A stretch of 64,000 bases of DNA from Jaltomata sinuosa (taxonomy: Eukaryota; Streptophyta; Magnoliopsida; Solanales; Solanaceae). Shown here in pieces: positions 1-12,234 of this stretch. The DNA lies in assembly GCA_003996215.1 (NCBI GenBank), contig QJPP01007587.1, forward strand, positions 124,001 to 188,000. The letters run 5' to 3'. The notes beneath the pieces are model-generated. The model ran no database searches, was not told the origin of the DNA, and saw only the letters and a program-made list of their open reading frames with translations. Both the position numbers and the translations under genes were made by a program. Position 1 is the stretch's first letter; each line of letters starts with the position of its first letter.

Positions 1-133
1 TAAACAACCCGGTCCACTCATGGAACTAATATCAAGTATCACATTCAATAAAATAACTCGGTCCACACACGGAACCAATATCAGCCAATGCAATAAAAAA
101 ATCAATGAAACAATGCAAGATGCATTAAAGTAA

Positions 134-409
134 ATCCGTACCAGGCGTGGTACCCAAGCCAACCGAATAGTAACCTGTACCAGGCGTGGTACCCGTGCCA
201 ACCAATAAGTAACCTGTACCAGGCGTGGTACCCATGCCAACCAATTAGTAACCTGTACCAGGCGTGGTACCCGTGCCAACCAATTAGTAATATGTACCAG
301 GCGTGGTACCCGTGCCAACCAATTAGTAACCTGTACCAGGCGTGGTACCCATGCCAACCAATTAGTAACCTGTACCAGGCGTGGTACCCAAGCCAACCAA
401 ATGTCAATA
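134..409. repeat. 39-bp minisatellite, 7 copies (element A left LTR)
   Basis: Seven tandem units of about 39 bp, each centred on GTACCAGGCGTGGTACC, an imperfect dyad with GGTACC-like arms. Because 39 is 13 codons, the array leaves periodic open frames on both strands. These are artefacts of the repeat, not genes. Confidence 0.9.
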
Positions 410-1667
410 AACCACAGTCAATATATGAACACACACAACTTGTAAAACCAACAAGTAAACACCGTTCAATCACAGACTCTAAACAGGAACCTAGACATTC
501 CACACAACTTCCCTAAGCAATGTAATGCATACAATCACTTAGACATGAGTACATGAATATACACATTCACAAAAAATCATAAGCCACCACCTACCCCTTT
601 CAGGGTACAACTACGAACCATCAATTCCCGTCCGAAGACTATTTCCTGGTTCGCCCTTTTTATTTTAACATGTAACTATTAATTTCCCTTTTTAGATAAA
701 CACACAAGCATGCGACACGCTTCCCTTTTCTAACCTTAATTAGACCGCCGCTAAGCCTCAAGCAATAAGCATTCCTGAAACCCCACCTCGGAGCTTCCTA
801 TTCCAGTTTCCCGTGCTCCCAAGCACTTTCTCGGTTCCCCGAACCTTTCCGACACGCTAGTCCCTCAACCCATCATTTTATTACGACAATATGAATAAGT
901 TGAACACATACTACCATTCACAAGACCAGCCATTTTGTACATCCTAGAAACAACACAACCAATCCCGAATCTGCCAGACTCCGTGCCCGGAGGCCTAAAA
1001 CATGGATTCTCCATTTCTACTATACAATAAGTACGGAAAGTAAACAGGTCTAACTACTCATGAAACCTAGCCTACCTGGATGTCGAGCAGCTACGCAGTA
1101 TAATTTCTGGCTCCGTGAAGGTGTTCTTTGATGGATGACAGGCCCAAATTTCATGGTTTTGCGTCCTTTATACCAGAATTCCTTTCTCGTTCTTGGTCTA
1201 AAAATAACACACAGTACATACAATTAACACACAAGGCTTGCACATTACCCGGATTATACCAAATCCCCAAACCCTAGGCACCCATGATCATCCCACTCTT
1301 TTTTCGGGCTCTTCCACCATTTCTCCTGGTTCTATCATTTTTTTACGGATAAAACAGGGAATTAAACAACCTATGATCATAATAATGTAATTTAACCCAT
1401 ACCCAAGAACTCACATACTTTGAATCCCCTTCCTCCCCCAAATTTCACCATCCCTAGGTTATTCTAACCTTCCCCAAATTCCCTCCTAGCAATTCTACCG
1501 CATAGGAGACGTAATACAAAGATTGGGGAACTAAAACCTTTACCTTAGGGACAAATTTTGACGGAAAAAGGAAGAAACACGCCTGGAAATCGCCTAGCCC
1601 TTCTCCCAAAATGAACTTGTGAAAATCTGAAACTTTGGGGAATGTTTCTGCATTAAAACCCCATTGG

Positions 1668-1800
1668 CCCGCTATAGCGGTCCCCGTTCCACTATAGTGG
1701 TCCCACTATAGTGGTAGGTTGCCGCTATAGCGGTCTTAAGTGGGTTGACCGCCGCTATAGCGGTAATTTCCACTGCTATAGTGGTGGCCGCTATCGCGCC
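1668..1800. promoter_or_regulatory. Palindrome array CCGCTATAGCGG in element A left LTR
   Basis: Seven units of the 12-bp palindrome CCGCTATAGCGG or variants (about 1669, 1689, 1703, 1722, 1752, 1772 and 1788). Most variants are CpG to TpG or CpA versions, for example CCACTATAGTGG. In element orientation the array lies about 370-490 bp from the LTR start, in the likely U3 region. The regulatory role is inferred from position and from the parallel with the other LTRs here. Confidence 0.6.
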
Positions 1801-2163
1801 TGACCGCACTTGTCACGGACAGAATGTTCAAAAATCTACCAGTTTTGGCCATTTTGAAACACACTTGCTTATCCCGATGACCTGAAGCAACACTTTCACG
1901 TCAAATGCAATTTCGGGTGTTCTACTAACCCAAATGCAATTCTAAAAAGTCCCCCGGACTCCTTTATGTCTTGGCTACGCGGAAAACTAGCTTAACACAA
2001 GACACCTAAACCCATCCTTACCCGGATTTCCCTATACTCTACCTCGCTCCAAAACCGGCCGAGGCTAGCCTAGCCCAGAATTTCAAACTCCTAAACTTGG
2101 AGTTTTCTAACCCTAACACTTGACACGATTGGACTACCCAAAACGACGGACACGATCGTTACA

Positions 2164-4287
2164 ACAGATACCAATTTACCCATTGTTCATCCCCGAACAA
2201 TTCTCTACAGCGGAGAGAGAGAACAAGCCTGTCACTCAATCTTATTGCTCTACCATGACAGCGTAAATATAACCTTACGCAAACCATCGAAAACCTCCCA
2301 ATCCCTTGGTATACCCAACTCAGCGAATAATTTAACGCACCTCTACTCTATCAAGGAATTCCTTCCTTTGAGCTGCACAGGGCCACTAGATTACCCCTCC
2401 CCGAGGGTCCAAGAAATTCGGAGTCTCATCGAAACACCGGAGCAGAAGAAACTCAATGAACTAACCCAAACAATTTCCATGCCTAGGGAACTAGATCCTA
2501 CTACGGCGACCCCTTTCCCGCTATACTCGGAGTTTTACAAACCCGAACTCCATCCTAGCCTGAGATTTTGTCAACTCTCACCTTAGGGGGGAACTCTACC
2601 TGGGTACTTACACCCTAGCCGAGGCTAAAACTGGTACACCCCTACCTCTCAAAGAGCAGTAACACTGGGTATTGTCATGGTCAAAAGAGAGACAAAATGT
2701 TAAATAATCCATTTTAATAACCCCATTCTTTCGATTGACCCTACCACTAAGGATCATCAACAATAAACCGATCAATAATCACCCTCATAGCCTATGAATA
2801 GTGTCCAACACTACTCAGTCAATTATGGGTCATCTTACCAAATTTTACCTGGGTGACTATACCCACCAATGGTCAATCACAAACTCACCAATAGCCCGGA
2901 CTACCATGTCTACCCTTTCCTTTTTATCGCGCATGGATGCTAAATTTCAGGCCAAATGCCTTATATGCATACTATATTAGTCCTATAAACTATTTTATTA
3001 TTTCACATAGCAGCTCGTAATGTAACCATTGCCCTTAGATGCCTCGGGAATGACATGAAAAACCAGGGAAAGCAGGGCAGGCATTCTTCCCTGTTCCCTT
3101 TCGCGGTAGCAGTAAAAATCCCGCTATAGCGGTCCCAATAGTAACCGCACAGGAAATTTTATTTCCAGCTAAAAGCACTCATTCCCCTTCCCAGCTACCA
3201 CTATCTAAACCTGTAAATCCCACCATGGTCTTAAACCACCCTCAAGACCATTATCGGCATTATCGCATCGTAAATCAACATGATACCTCATGAAATAAAA
3301 TAAATCACAATAACATGTGCTTCCCAACAATATCTGCCCGCCATTACATACTAATGTCTCCCTTGTTCCCTTGATTCCCAACCAAGTCCCGATTGTCCTG
3401 AAACCAGATTTTCCCTACATGGACAATCCATTTTTGTTCCCTTACCATCTATATAAATGGTAAGCCTATACCCGAACGTAATGCAAACAATTTCAATTAA
3501 GGCATATCATAATTTATTATTTAAAACAATCACAGTGTCCAAAGTTGGAACTAAATTTTCCTTACCGCAGTTCCTGCCATCAAGCAATGATAGCACTTTT
3601 TCCCTCATGGTTCCTAACCAATCCCGACTGTCCTGAAACCGAATTTTCCCTACAGTCGTAAGCCTTGTCCCCTTACCATTTTTACCAATGGCAAGCCCGA
3701 TTCCGAAAAGTGACACCACTTTACTAACCAATTTTAAGTACACAAAAAGTAATTATCAACCAAAGCACACCAATTCAAGTTATGACTCCTCCTGGACCAA
3801 GACATTCACAGCAAATCAAAGAATTGCACACCACATATTTGCAGTCATTCAATCAACATCAATGCACATAAGCACAACCTCAGGCCTCAAGCTTAAACAG
3901 TCAACCAAATCAGTTTAGTTACTTTTTATTTGCCTTATGGATTACCATTAGCCGACCCATCCATACCTTTACATAGCCTCCCCGGCCAGATACCAATTGG
4001 AACCTTCCCGGTTCCAATCCTTCTTGCTTGTTTGTCGTACCCGGAGTCTAATGACATCCTTCACCTTGTTGAGATACCAATTGGAATTGAGAGATACCAA
4101 TTAGACTCTACCCATACAAGCAAGTAACGAAACCGCACGAAAATGAATGAAAGAAAAGAGATGTTTCCTAGAATGCTTCATAGCTTCCCTAGGATTAGAT
4201 GTGGACGTCTACACACCAATTTGCGAGACTCTATTTGATATTTTTCTCTTGTACTGGGAGACTGATAACCTAGGCTCTGATACCATC
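2164..4287 (-). other. Element A non-coding interior
   Basis: No retroelement protein motif is recognisable in any frame. The longest open frames (2245-2586 plus, 3507-3743 minus) match nothing I know. One isolated CCGCTATAGCGG unit occurs near 3121. A block of about 115 bp (near 3355-3470) recurs degenerately about 245 bp later (near 3600-3705), so part of the interior is an old tandem duplication. Confidence 0.6.
4273..4285 (-). promoter_or_regulatory. Primer binding site of element A (tRNA-iMet type)
   Basis: The plus strand reads GGCTCTGATACCA. Its complement, TGGTATCAGAGCC, is the standard site pairing with the 3' end of initiator methionine tRNA. It lies 2 bases inside the right LTR, which fixes the element on the minus strand. 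Confidence 0.9.
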
Positions 4288-5334
4288 TGTCACGACCCAA
4301 CCCACCGGGCCATGCGGGCGCCTACTCTAATCACCTAGATAGATGAACCCTCACCCTCTGTCCAATATGTAACATGCGGAATTAAAAGTAAAACATTAAC
4401 TCAAGCCTCTTTTATGCATAACAGAAAATCCTTCCTTTACAAAAATCCGGTTCAAAAAATAGTCTACAAAACAAATTGTAGAAAAACATTTACAACATTT
4501 TACAAACACCCTCCCCTAGGATCTGGTCTAAGCAGGTACAAGAGCTTCTACAAGATGACACAAAGATATAAAAAGACCCAACTTCCACCATGAAATCGAA
4601 GACAGAAGTTGCTGGAGACCCTCATCGTCGTGAACCTATGAAATATCACCAACCTGCAACAAGACTATACCAAAAAGGTATAGCAAGAGTAGAGTCAGTA
4701 CAAACACACATACTGGTAGGCATCATCGGTCGACCCGAATCCATTCCTACTATCATCTAAGAAAAACAGGGAAAGACATGAAATAAACATTATAGCTCCC
4801 TCCTTCACCTTTAACCTTGACCCTGACATCTGGAACTTCCCAAGTCACCTTGTCACGTAGACTTCCCAAGTCACATTTAACCTTTACCTCAGTCAACTAC
4901 CCTGATTAAATATTCAGACTTGACCTGGCTAGCTGCCCAACCAAACCCATATTATACCCAAGTATTACCGACCATTTTCTAGACTTTCCTGGACCTCTAG
5001 GACAGATTTACCACCTGGTTATATTAACCAATAAACACGCCCAGACTCTCTGTCTTCCTCTATATTTACAAACCACATGCAACTCATCTCGCAACCATTG
5101 ACACTTTCAATGACCACAACAGAGGTATGTCTGAATCCCTTTCTCATCCCAAAACTCGAACCCTCCAAGGATCCTCTAACCACACCTAAGTGTTCAACAG
5201 GCTACCCGGTCTACCCCAAGACCCATTCTTATGCTTATTAACACAATTAATCCTTGACCGTCATTAGTACACTTAATGATATAAAACATGAACTCATAAC
5301 CTCTTTTACATAGTCCGGATCCCCCCTAACACAT

Positions 5335-5812
5335 CTAGGTGTTAACATGACAACCCGGTCTACACCAAGGCCAAACCCATAACATGATGTAACAACCCGG
5401 CCTACACCAAAACCAACTAATAGCATGATACAACAACTTGACCTACGCCAAGATCAAACTCATAACATGATATAACAACCTAGCCTACACCAAGACCAAT
5501 TAATGACATGATATAACAACCTGGCCTACACCAAGACCAAACTCATAACATGAGATAACAACCCGGTCTACACCAAGACCAACTAATGACATGATATAAC
5601 CACCCGGCCTACACCAAGACCAAACTCATAACATGACATAACAACACATCCTACACCAAGATCAATTAATGACATGATATAACCACCCGGCTTACACCAA
5701 GACCAGACTCATAACATGACATAACAACTCGGCCTACACCAAGACCAACTAATGACATGATATAACAACCCGGCCTACACCAAGACCAAACTCATAACAT
5801 GATATATCAGAA
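5335..5812. repeat. Alternating (A-B) tandem repeat, 83-bp dimer
   Basis: About 11 monomers of 41 or 42 bp built on CCTACACCAAGACCAA. Monomers ending ACTCATAACATGA alternate strictly with ones ending CTAATGACATGA, giving an 83-bp higher-order period. The matching part of the left LTR is off the window. Confidence 0.85.
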
Positions 5813-5984
5813 TTCCCAGTCACTCAAGGACCACCAGCAATAGCACCTTTAAATAGACAACCCGATCCACTCACGGAACCAATATCAAGTATTACATTTA
5901 GTAAAACAACTCGATCCACACACGGAACCAATATCAGCTAATGCAATACAAAAATCAATGAAATAATGCAAGATGCAATAAAGT

Positions 5985-6291
5985 AAATCCGTACCCGGCG
6001 TGGTACCCGAGCCAACTAAATAGTAACATGTACTAGGCGTGGTACCCGTACCAACCAATTAGTAACCTGTACCAGGCGTGGTACCCGTACCAACCAATTA
6101 GTAACCTGTACCAGGCATGGTACCCGTGCCAACCAATTAGTAACCTGTACCAGGCATGGTACCCGTGCCAACCAATTAGTAACCTGTACCAGGTGTGGTA
6201 CCCATGCCAACCAATTAGTAACCTGTACCAGGCGTGGTACCCATGCCAACCAATTAGTAACCTGTACTAGGCATGGTACCCAAGCAAACCA
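5985..6291. repeat. 39-bp minisatellite, 8 copies (element A right LTR)
   Basis: Same unit as at 134-409 but eight copies rather than seven. The two arrays were identical at insertion, so at least one unit was gained or lost afterwards. Confidence 0.9.
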
Positions 6292-7561
6292 AATGTCAAC
6301 AAACCACAGTCAATATATGAACACACACAACTTGTAAAACTAATAAGTAAACACCGTTCAATCACAGACTGTAAACAGGAACCTAGACATTCCACACAAC
6401 TTCCCTAAGCAATGTAATGCATACAATCACTTAGACATGAGTACATGAATATACACATTCACAGAAAATCATAAGCCACCACTTACCCCTTTCAGGGTAC
6501 AACTATGAACCATCAATTCTCGTCCAAAGACTATTTCTCGGTTCGCCCTTTTTATTTTAACATGTAACTAGCGATTTCCCTTTTAGATAAACACATAAGC
6601 ATGCGACACGCTTCCCTTTTCTAACCTTATTCCAGACTGCCGCTAAGTCTCAAGCAATAAGCATTCCTGAAACCCCACCTAGGAGCTTCCTATTCCCGTT
6701 TCCCGTGCTCCCAAGCACTTTCCCGGTTCCCCGAACCTTTCCAACACGCTAGTACCTCCACCTATCATTCTATCACGAGAATATGAATAAGTTTAACATA
6801 TACTACCATTCACAAGACCAGCCATTCTGTACATCCTAGAAATAACACAACCAATCCTGAATCTGCCAGACTCCGTGCCTAGAGGCCTAAAACATGGATT
6901 CTTTATTTCTACTATACAACAAGTACGGAAAGTAAACAGGTCTATCTACTCATGAAACCTAGCCTACCTGGATGCCGAGCAGCTGCGCAGTGCAATTTCT
7001 GGCTCCGTGAAAGTGTTCGTTGATGGATGACAGACTCGAATTCCATGGTTTCGCGTCCTTTATACCGGAATTCTTTTCTCATTCTTGGTCTAAAAATAAC
7101 ACACAGTACATACAATTAACACACAAGGCCTGCACATTACCCAGACTATACCAAATCACCAAACCCCAGGCCACCCATGATCATCTCACCCTTTTTCTGG
7201 GCTTTTCCACCGTTATTCTCCTAGTTCTATCATTTTTTTAAGGATAAAACAGGGAATTAAATAACCTATGATCATAATAATATACTTTAACCCATACCCA
7301 AGAACTCACATGCTTGGAATCCCCTTCCTCCCCCAAATTCCACCATCCCTAGGTTATTCTAACCTTCCCCAAATTCCCTCCTAGCAATTCTACCGCATAG
7401 GAAACGTAATACAAAGATTGGGGAACGAAAACCTTACCTTAGGGATGAATTTTGATGGAAAAAGGAAGAAAAACGCCTAGAAATTACCTAGCCCTTCTCC
7501 CAAAACGAACTTGTGAAAATCTAAAGCTTTGGGGAATGTTTCATCATTAAAACCCCGTCGG

Positions 7562-7690
7562 CCCACTATAGCAGTCCCCGCTCCATTATAGCAGTCCCGC
7601 TATAGCGGTAGGCTGCCGCTATAGCGGTCTTAAGTGGGTTGATCACTGCTATAGTGGTAATTTCCACCGCTATAGCGGTGGCTGCTATCG
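7562..7690. promoter_or_regulatory. Palindrome array CCGCTATAGCGG in element A right LTR
   Basis: Counterpart of 1668-1800. Individual units are in different CpG states from the left LTR, for example CCACTATAGCAG where the left has CCGCTATAGCGG. Position in the LTR is equivalent. Function is inferred. Confidence 0.6.
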
Positions 7691-8056
7691 TGCTTGACCG
7701 CGCTTGTCACGGACAGAATATCCAGAAATCTGTCAGTTTTGGCCATTTTGCAATACACTTGCTTCTCTCGATGACCTGAAGCAACTCTTTCACGTCAAAT
7801 GCGATTTCGGGAGTTCTACTAACCCAAATGCGATTCTGAAAGTCTCCCAGACTCCTTTATGTCTTGGCTACGCGGAAAACTAGCTTAACACAAGACACCT
7901 AAACCCATCATTACCTGGATTTCCCTAGACTCTACCTTGCTCCAAAACTGGCCGAGGCTAGCCTAGCCCAGAATTTTAAACTCCCAAACCTGGAGTTTTC
8001 TAACTCTAACACTTGGCACGATTGGACTACCCGTAACGAAGGACTCGGTCATTACA

Positions 8057-9451
8057 ATGCTACAGACCTCGAACAAGGGTAGAACAAGTGGGTTAAATTC
8101 TCAAGGCATGAAATGAAGAGTAAATGATTAATTACTCTTGTGTTTATTGTTTATAGACTTTAAACACTCTGAAGCATTGAGGAAGGGCAAGGTTATTATT
8201 AAGTAGATTATGGTTGAGAATGTGACAGTCGAGGTAGGTTATGGTTTAAATTAGAGTTGAGACTTGTTTTAGTGCATTTATGTGGTTGAATTATGTAACT
8301 TGTGATTGATCTTCGAACATGTTTAAATGATGATTATTTTTATGTTGTGCTTGAATGATAAATTGTGTATACATGAACCTGAATAAAGAACTTGAAATAA
8401 TTTAGTGTACATGTAATTAGTGCACTGTGATGTATCCTAAGAGATAGACTTGAAATCATAGATTCACTTGGGTTAGTTAGAGCGGGTACCACGAACCAAT
8501 ACGGTTATTAGTATTGACTATTGTTAGTTGTAGTGGGTACCACTAGCCAGTACAGAATTGATATTGTTCTTTTGTTATGAATCGAATACCACAAGCTAAT
8601 ACAGTACATGGACCCTGGTGCATCCCTTATAGGTCATGACTAATTGGACCAAAAAAAGACCCTTTAGCATGTGTGTACACTTTTTTTTATATTAATTTTC
8701 CCATGATTAAATATGGTGAGTTGAAACTGTAAAGTGAGATGAGACTAATGGTATTGAGTACATTTTGGAAAGATTAAGTGGACATAAATTTCATGTAATG
8801 TGACTATTGAAAGTGCTTATTCTTACATTATTGTGGTAATACTTCGATGACTTATGTGAACTGTTACAAATATTGATGACTTGACTTGAGATGATTATAT
8901 GTTGACTAAAATATATGCTAAGAGTTGAAGTTCCTTTTACTTGTAATTTGATTTGACTGTATATTTGTTATAAGACTGAGTCAGCCTATGATACCTACTA
9001 GTACATAAAACCACTAATACTACCTTTTACTCTTTGTTGAGTGCAGACCGTATTCTAGAGGCTCAAATGTGATCTCACTTTTAGCTAGACTGCAGACTAT
9101 GATCCAACGGTGAGCATTATATCTCAAACTATCGTAGATCTTTATTTGGGTCATTGTCCCTCTTTCGAATGATGAAACTCTTTATTTATTTTTAGCTTTT
9201 GAATATCTTAGATATTTGATTATTTTTTAGAGTTTCTATATGATAACTTTCAGTTCTTGAAGAATGTAATAATTAATCGAATTATTTCGCACTTTATTTA
9301 TATTAGTTTTTTATCATCACTCGTGTTTAGAGTTGATTTTTATATTATCTCTTTTAAAATTGATTAAGTATAAGGGCTAAGGTTCAGGTTAGATGGTTCT
9401 TCCATTGGAAGGTTAGTGTGCGTGTCACTCATGGTCATTTGGGTCGTGACA
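8057..9451 (+). repeat. LTR fragment of a chromovirus-like element, plus orientation
   Basis: Ends GGGTCGTGACA at 9451, the mirror of the TGTCACGACCC start of the other LTRs. The complement of 8984-9003 matches the conserved LTR block (GTAGG[CT]ATCATAGG) about 466 bp from the end, close to its spacing in A and B. No internal region follows. The 5' part is missing where element A begins at 8056, so this is a truncated or solo LTR. Confidence 0.65.
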
Positions 9452-10450
9452 ACTGTACAAAATTTCATCAAAAGAATATGTTTTTCCGCATCCTATACAA
9501 CAGTAGACAACAACACTCCATACTTACTCTTCAAAATATCCCATCGATAGCTATTACTTTTCTCATATGCCTAAAATTAAGAATTTAAATTTCATAGGCC
9601 GCAAAAAAGTACTTGAACTTACCATTTTCATAAAGCTTCAATGTCATCTTACTTCTCAAATTTACTGTTCTGGGCTATAATAATACGCATCAAGCACTGC
9701 ATACTCGTGCTCATGTGTTCACCTTATAAAAAACTTTGCAATCTCTCTTTTCTTAGAAACCTATCAATAACTGACCTTGCAGCCTAATTTAATATAGATT
9801 GAATTCTCAATATCTTTTGTGGGTGGGCCATTATCCTCGAAAAACCTATCTTTGAAGTATTCACCAATGACTTTTATTATTGCGTGTATGTTATGACTCG
9901 TAAGATATTGAGAATCATATGTGTAAAACTTTTCATACTTTTGAATGTAAAATCTATCAAAAAATTTAAGCTTTACGACTCTCAACCATCACTTGCATTC
10001 AAGATGTACACATTTGACACAATACACAAAATGCGAGTTAATCACCTTATTAAATCTAAAATCTTTTTTTCACGCAAATAATTTTAAGTATAATATCTAG
10101 TTCTTGCTTATTCTTGAATGACATATTGTTTTGTCATTTTGAACATGACTAAACTAGATTGATTGTGTAATTTTTGGTATTGATGGCAACTTCAGGAGTA
10201 GGAATCTGTTCACCTCCACTTTCTTTATCTAGAATATCCATATTCACCAATCTCATTCATCATTTAACATTTGTTGATCTTGAGATAAGTTATGATTCTC
10301 AATCAGCTTTTCAATTACGTATACTCTTAAAATGGGTCTACCTTCATCTTCCAATAGGTACGCAAATTAACTTGATTTATAATCTAAAAAGAGAAGACCT
10401 TTGCTTTTCACCAGAGTTGTACATGTAAGTGATGGCAAGATCTTTCAACT
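9452..10450 (-). pseudogene. MULE (Mutator-like) transposase remnant
   Basis: Minus-strand translation in shifting frames matches plant MULE transposases in the right order. An N-terminal part (about 10120-10030) is followed by the conserved segment before the catalytic core (9985-9764, with YIQKYEKF, a VIGEYFKDRF-like stretch and a closing LGCKVSY). Next come a FKYFFAAY-like segment and FRHMRKVIAIDGIF (about 9600-9530), where the first catalytic aspartate lies in the VIAIDG motif. Several stops and frameshifts interrupt it. The rest of the catalytic domain is lost where the LTR fragment begins at 9451. I cannot place terminal inverted repeats. Confidence 0.75.
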
Positions 10451-10724
10451 CAAAAATTAATTCACATGAGTAGTAATAATGTTGAATAAAATCATTATAC
10501 ACGATATCTCGATGCACAATTCATTTTTCTACCCTTCCAATGTCAAATATTATGATTGTTGAACTCAATTTATTCATCATGACAATTAATCTCTATTGTT
10601 ATTTTGTCCCCCATTTATGATGTTGAAGGCACCTGAAGATGTTATAATTTAAAATAAAAAATTAATTATGACAGAAGAGATAAACATGTGCTAAAATGCG
10701 ATAATTATTGTTATTTATTCAGTA

Positions 10725-10985
10725 ACTTATACATCAATTGCAGCAATAAATGCAGCAGATGCAACAGTTATTGTAGTTTATTCAGCAACTGTTGCATCAG
10801 TTACAACAACAACAGATACAACAACTGCTGAAACATATTCAACAATAGCATCTGTTTCAATAGTTATTGCATCTTTTTTAGCAGTTGCTGCATATTTTTC
10901 AACAATTATTGCATCTTAAGTAATTGTTGAAATAGATGCAGCAACGGTTGAAAAATATGTAGCAATGGCTGGAGAAGCAGTATAA
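10725..10985. repeat. Degenerate repeat of GCAACAGTTG-type words
   Basis: About 260 bp of loosely repeated words (GCAGCAACTGTTG, GCAACAGTTATTG, GATGCAACAG) in both orientations, many self-complementary around CAACTGTTG. It lies 5' of the MULE coding remnant in transposon orientation and is probably part of that element. No coding signal. Confidence 0.5.
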
Positions 10986-12047
10986 ATTCAGATGAGCAAT
11001 ACACACAAAATAATATTATTCACTTACAAAAATGATCGAAATCACCTCTCAAGTAATGTCAGTGCTATACGAAAGAAATTTAATCCAAAATCAAAGAAAT
11101 TTGTATTTTTCCTCAAATTTTTTCAAAAGAAAAAAGAAAAAGCAAAAAAAATAGCAACAACAATAGCAACAACAACAACAACAACAATAACAACAACAGC
11201 AAAAGAGAGAAGTAAAAATTAAGAAAACGTACGAAGAAGGGGAAGAAGAAAAACGCACCAAAAGGTTATTGAGAAAGGATGAAGTGACTTTTTTCTTTTC
11301 CTTTTAGGTAATTAGGGTTTTATTTAAGGTGGGCCAAAGTGTAAAAAAAAATTGAAGACTTATTTAAAAAGGATCAAATATCATTAAATGCTAATCATAA
11401 ACTTGTCACTTACCCTTAATATTTAAAACTTAAGTCACGCTTTCTAAATTTCAACACTTTTTGTCACTCTTAATATTTTTTTTTGGCTTTATTAAGAGTG
11501 GAAGAGTGACAGAGGGGTTCTAATTAATGAGAGTAGAGATTATTAAAAATTTGAAGATAAAATTAAAAAGATATGTTAAAAATAAAATAGAGGTAGTTTA
11601 AAATCATCGTTGTATATATTGAAACCGTTCTTTTACCTAATTAAATATGATTGTTCACAAACCGCAATAATATACTGCATATTGTGGCAGTTTTTATAAA
11701 CTGTCGCATTTAAACCGCCATAATTTATTCATTTTTTATAGTGGTTAGAGTACAAATAAAATTTGAAAATGGAGAACACTCAAAGTGTTCCTATGGGAAC
11801 AAGGGCTTTTGTTTTGAAAATATAGAAGGAAAAGAAGCAATAAGTTGTTGTGACATCTGGATGTTGTGTATGGACGGACTGTGTTATTAGAAAAGGAAAA
11901 GAGAAAATTTAGAAACAAAAAAAAATGTAAAACTGCATCAAGTGGAAATTGATACCTATCAACCTTAAAGGATTAGGATTAGCACGCAAACAAGTGCATT
12001 AATTCGTCTCTTTTTATCATAGGTGGATTGAGATAATATTATGGGCC
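10986..12047. other. Intergenic AT-rich sequence
   Basis: No gene seen. Contains an (ACA)n-rich stretch near 11150-11205 that leaves a spurious Thr-rich frame, and inverted words (AACCGC..GCGGTTT-like) near 11650-11750 that could be the end of an unidentified DNA transposon. Confidence 0.5.
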
Positions 12048-12234
12048 TGTTTGAAAAGTTACTCTGAAAATTGAATTTGATGTAATTGCGTGTAATTACA
12101 TTGTTTGGCCGGTTTGATTGGCCAGGTAATTATTTGGTTAGCAGGTAATTTGTGTAATTGACAGGAGGTAATTACACTCTCCAATTTTCAAAGGGGGAGT
12201 TGTGAATTGCTGGTAATTACATGGTGTAATTAGG

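Larger units (their letters stand above)
1..2163 (-). repeat. Element A 3' LTR (partial, left copy)
   Basis: Aligns throughout with 5850-8056, including the 39-bp minisatellite, the CCGCTATAGCGG palindrome array and the terminal TTACA. From the right copy's length, about 1.6 kb of this LTR lies left of the window. The copies differ by many scattered substitutions and by one minisatellite unit, so the insertion is not recent. Confidence 0.8.
1..8056 (-). mobile_element. Element A: giant-LTR, non-coding LTR retroelement (LARD-like), left end outside window
   Basis: Two long direct repeats (1-2163 and 5850-8056) flank 2.1 kb of non-coding DNA. The right copy starts TGTCACGACCC at 4288 and ends TTACA at 8056. 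Just inside it lies the complement of an initiator-Met tRNA primer site, so the element reads on the minus strand: its 5' LTR is the right copy and its 3' LTR the left one. I see no gag or pol motif in the interior. Long LTRs around a short non-coding interior is the LARD pattern, so it would need proteins from an autonomous relative. The LTR ends and an internal block are shared with chromovirus B. No clear polypurine tract is visible. The target duplication cannot be checked because the left end is missing. Confidence 0.8.
4288..8056 (-). repeat. Element A 5' LTR (complete, 3769 bp)
   Basis: Begins TGTCACGACCC next to the primer site and ends TTACA. The 3.77-kb length is large for an LTR. 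It contains an alternating 41/42-bp tandem repeat (5335-5812), an 8-copy minisatellite (5985-6291) and the palindrome array (7562-7690). A block reading GGTAGGCATCATCGGTCGAC near 4713 is shared with element B LTRs and with the LTR fragment at 8057-9451. Confidence 0.85.

Noticed and set aside
134..409. CRISPR-like look of regularly spaced palindromic repeats
   Set aside because: The whole unit is tandemly repeated with no unique spacers, lies inside a plant LTR, and no cas genes exist.
102..516. Open frames on both strands with a 13-residue repeat (also 6016-6249)
   Set aside because: They follow exactly the 39-bp minisatellite, are open on both strands and contain no other protein signal.
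2245..2586. 113-codon plus-strand frame in element A interior
   Set aside because: No match to retroelement or host families, no counterpart motif, and opposite to element orientation.
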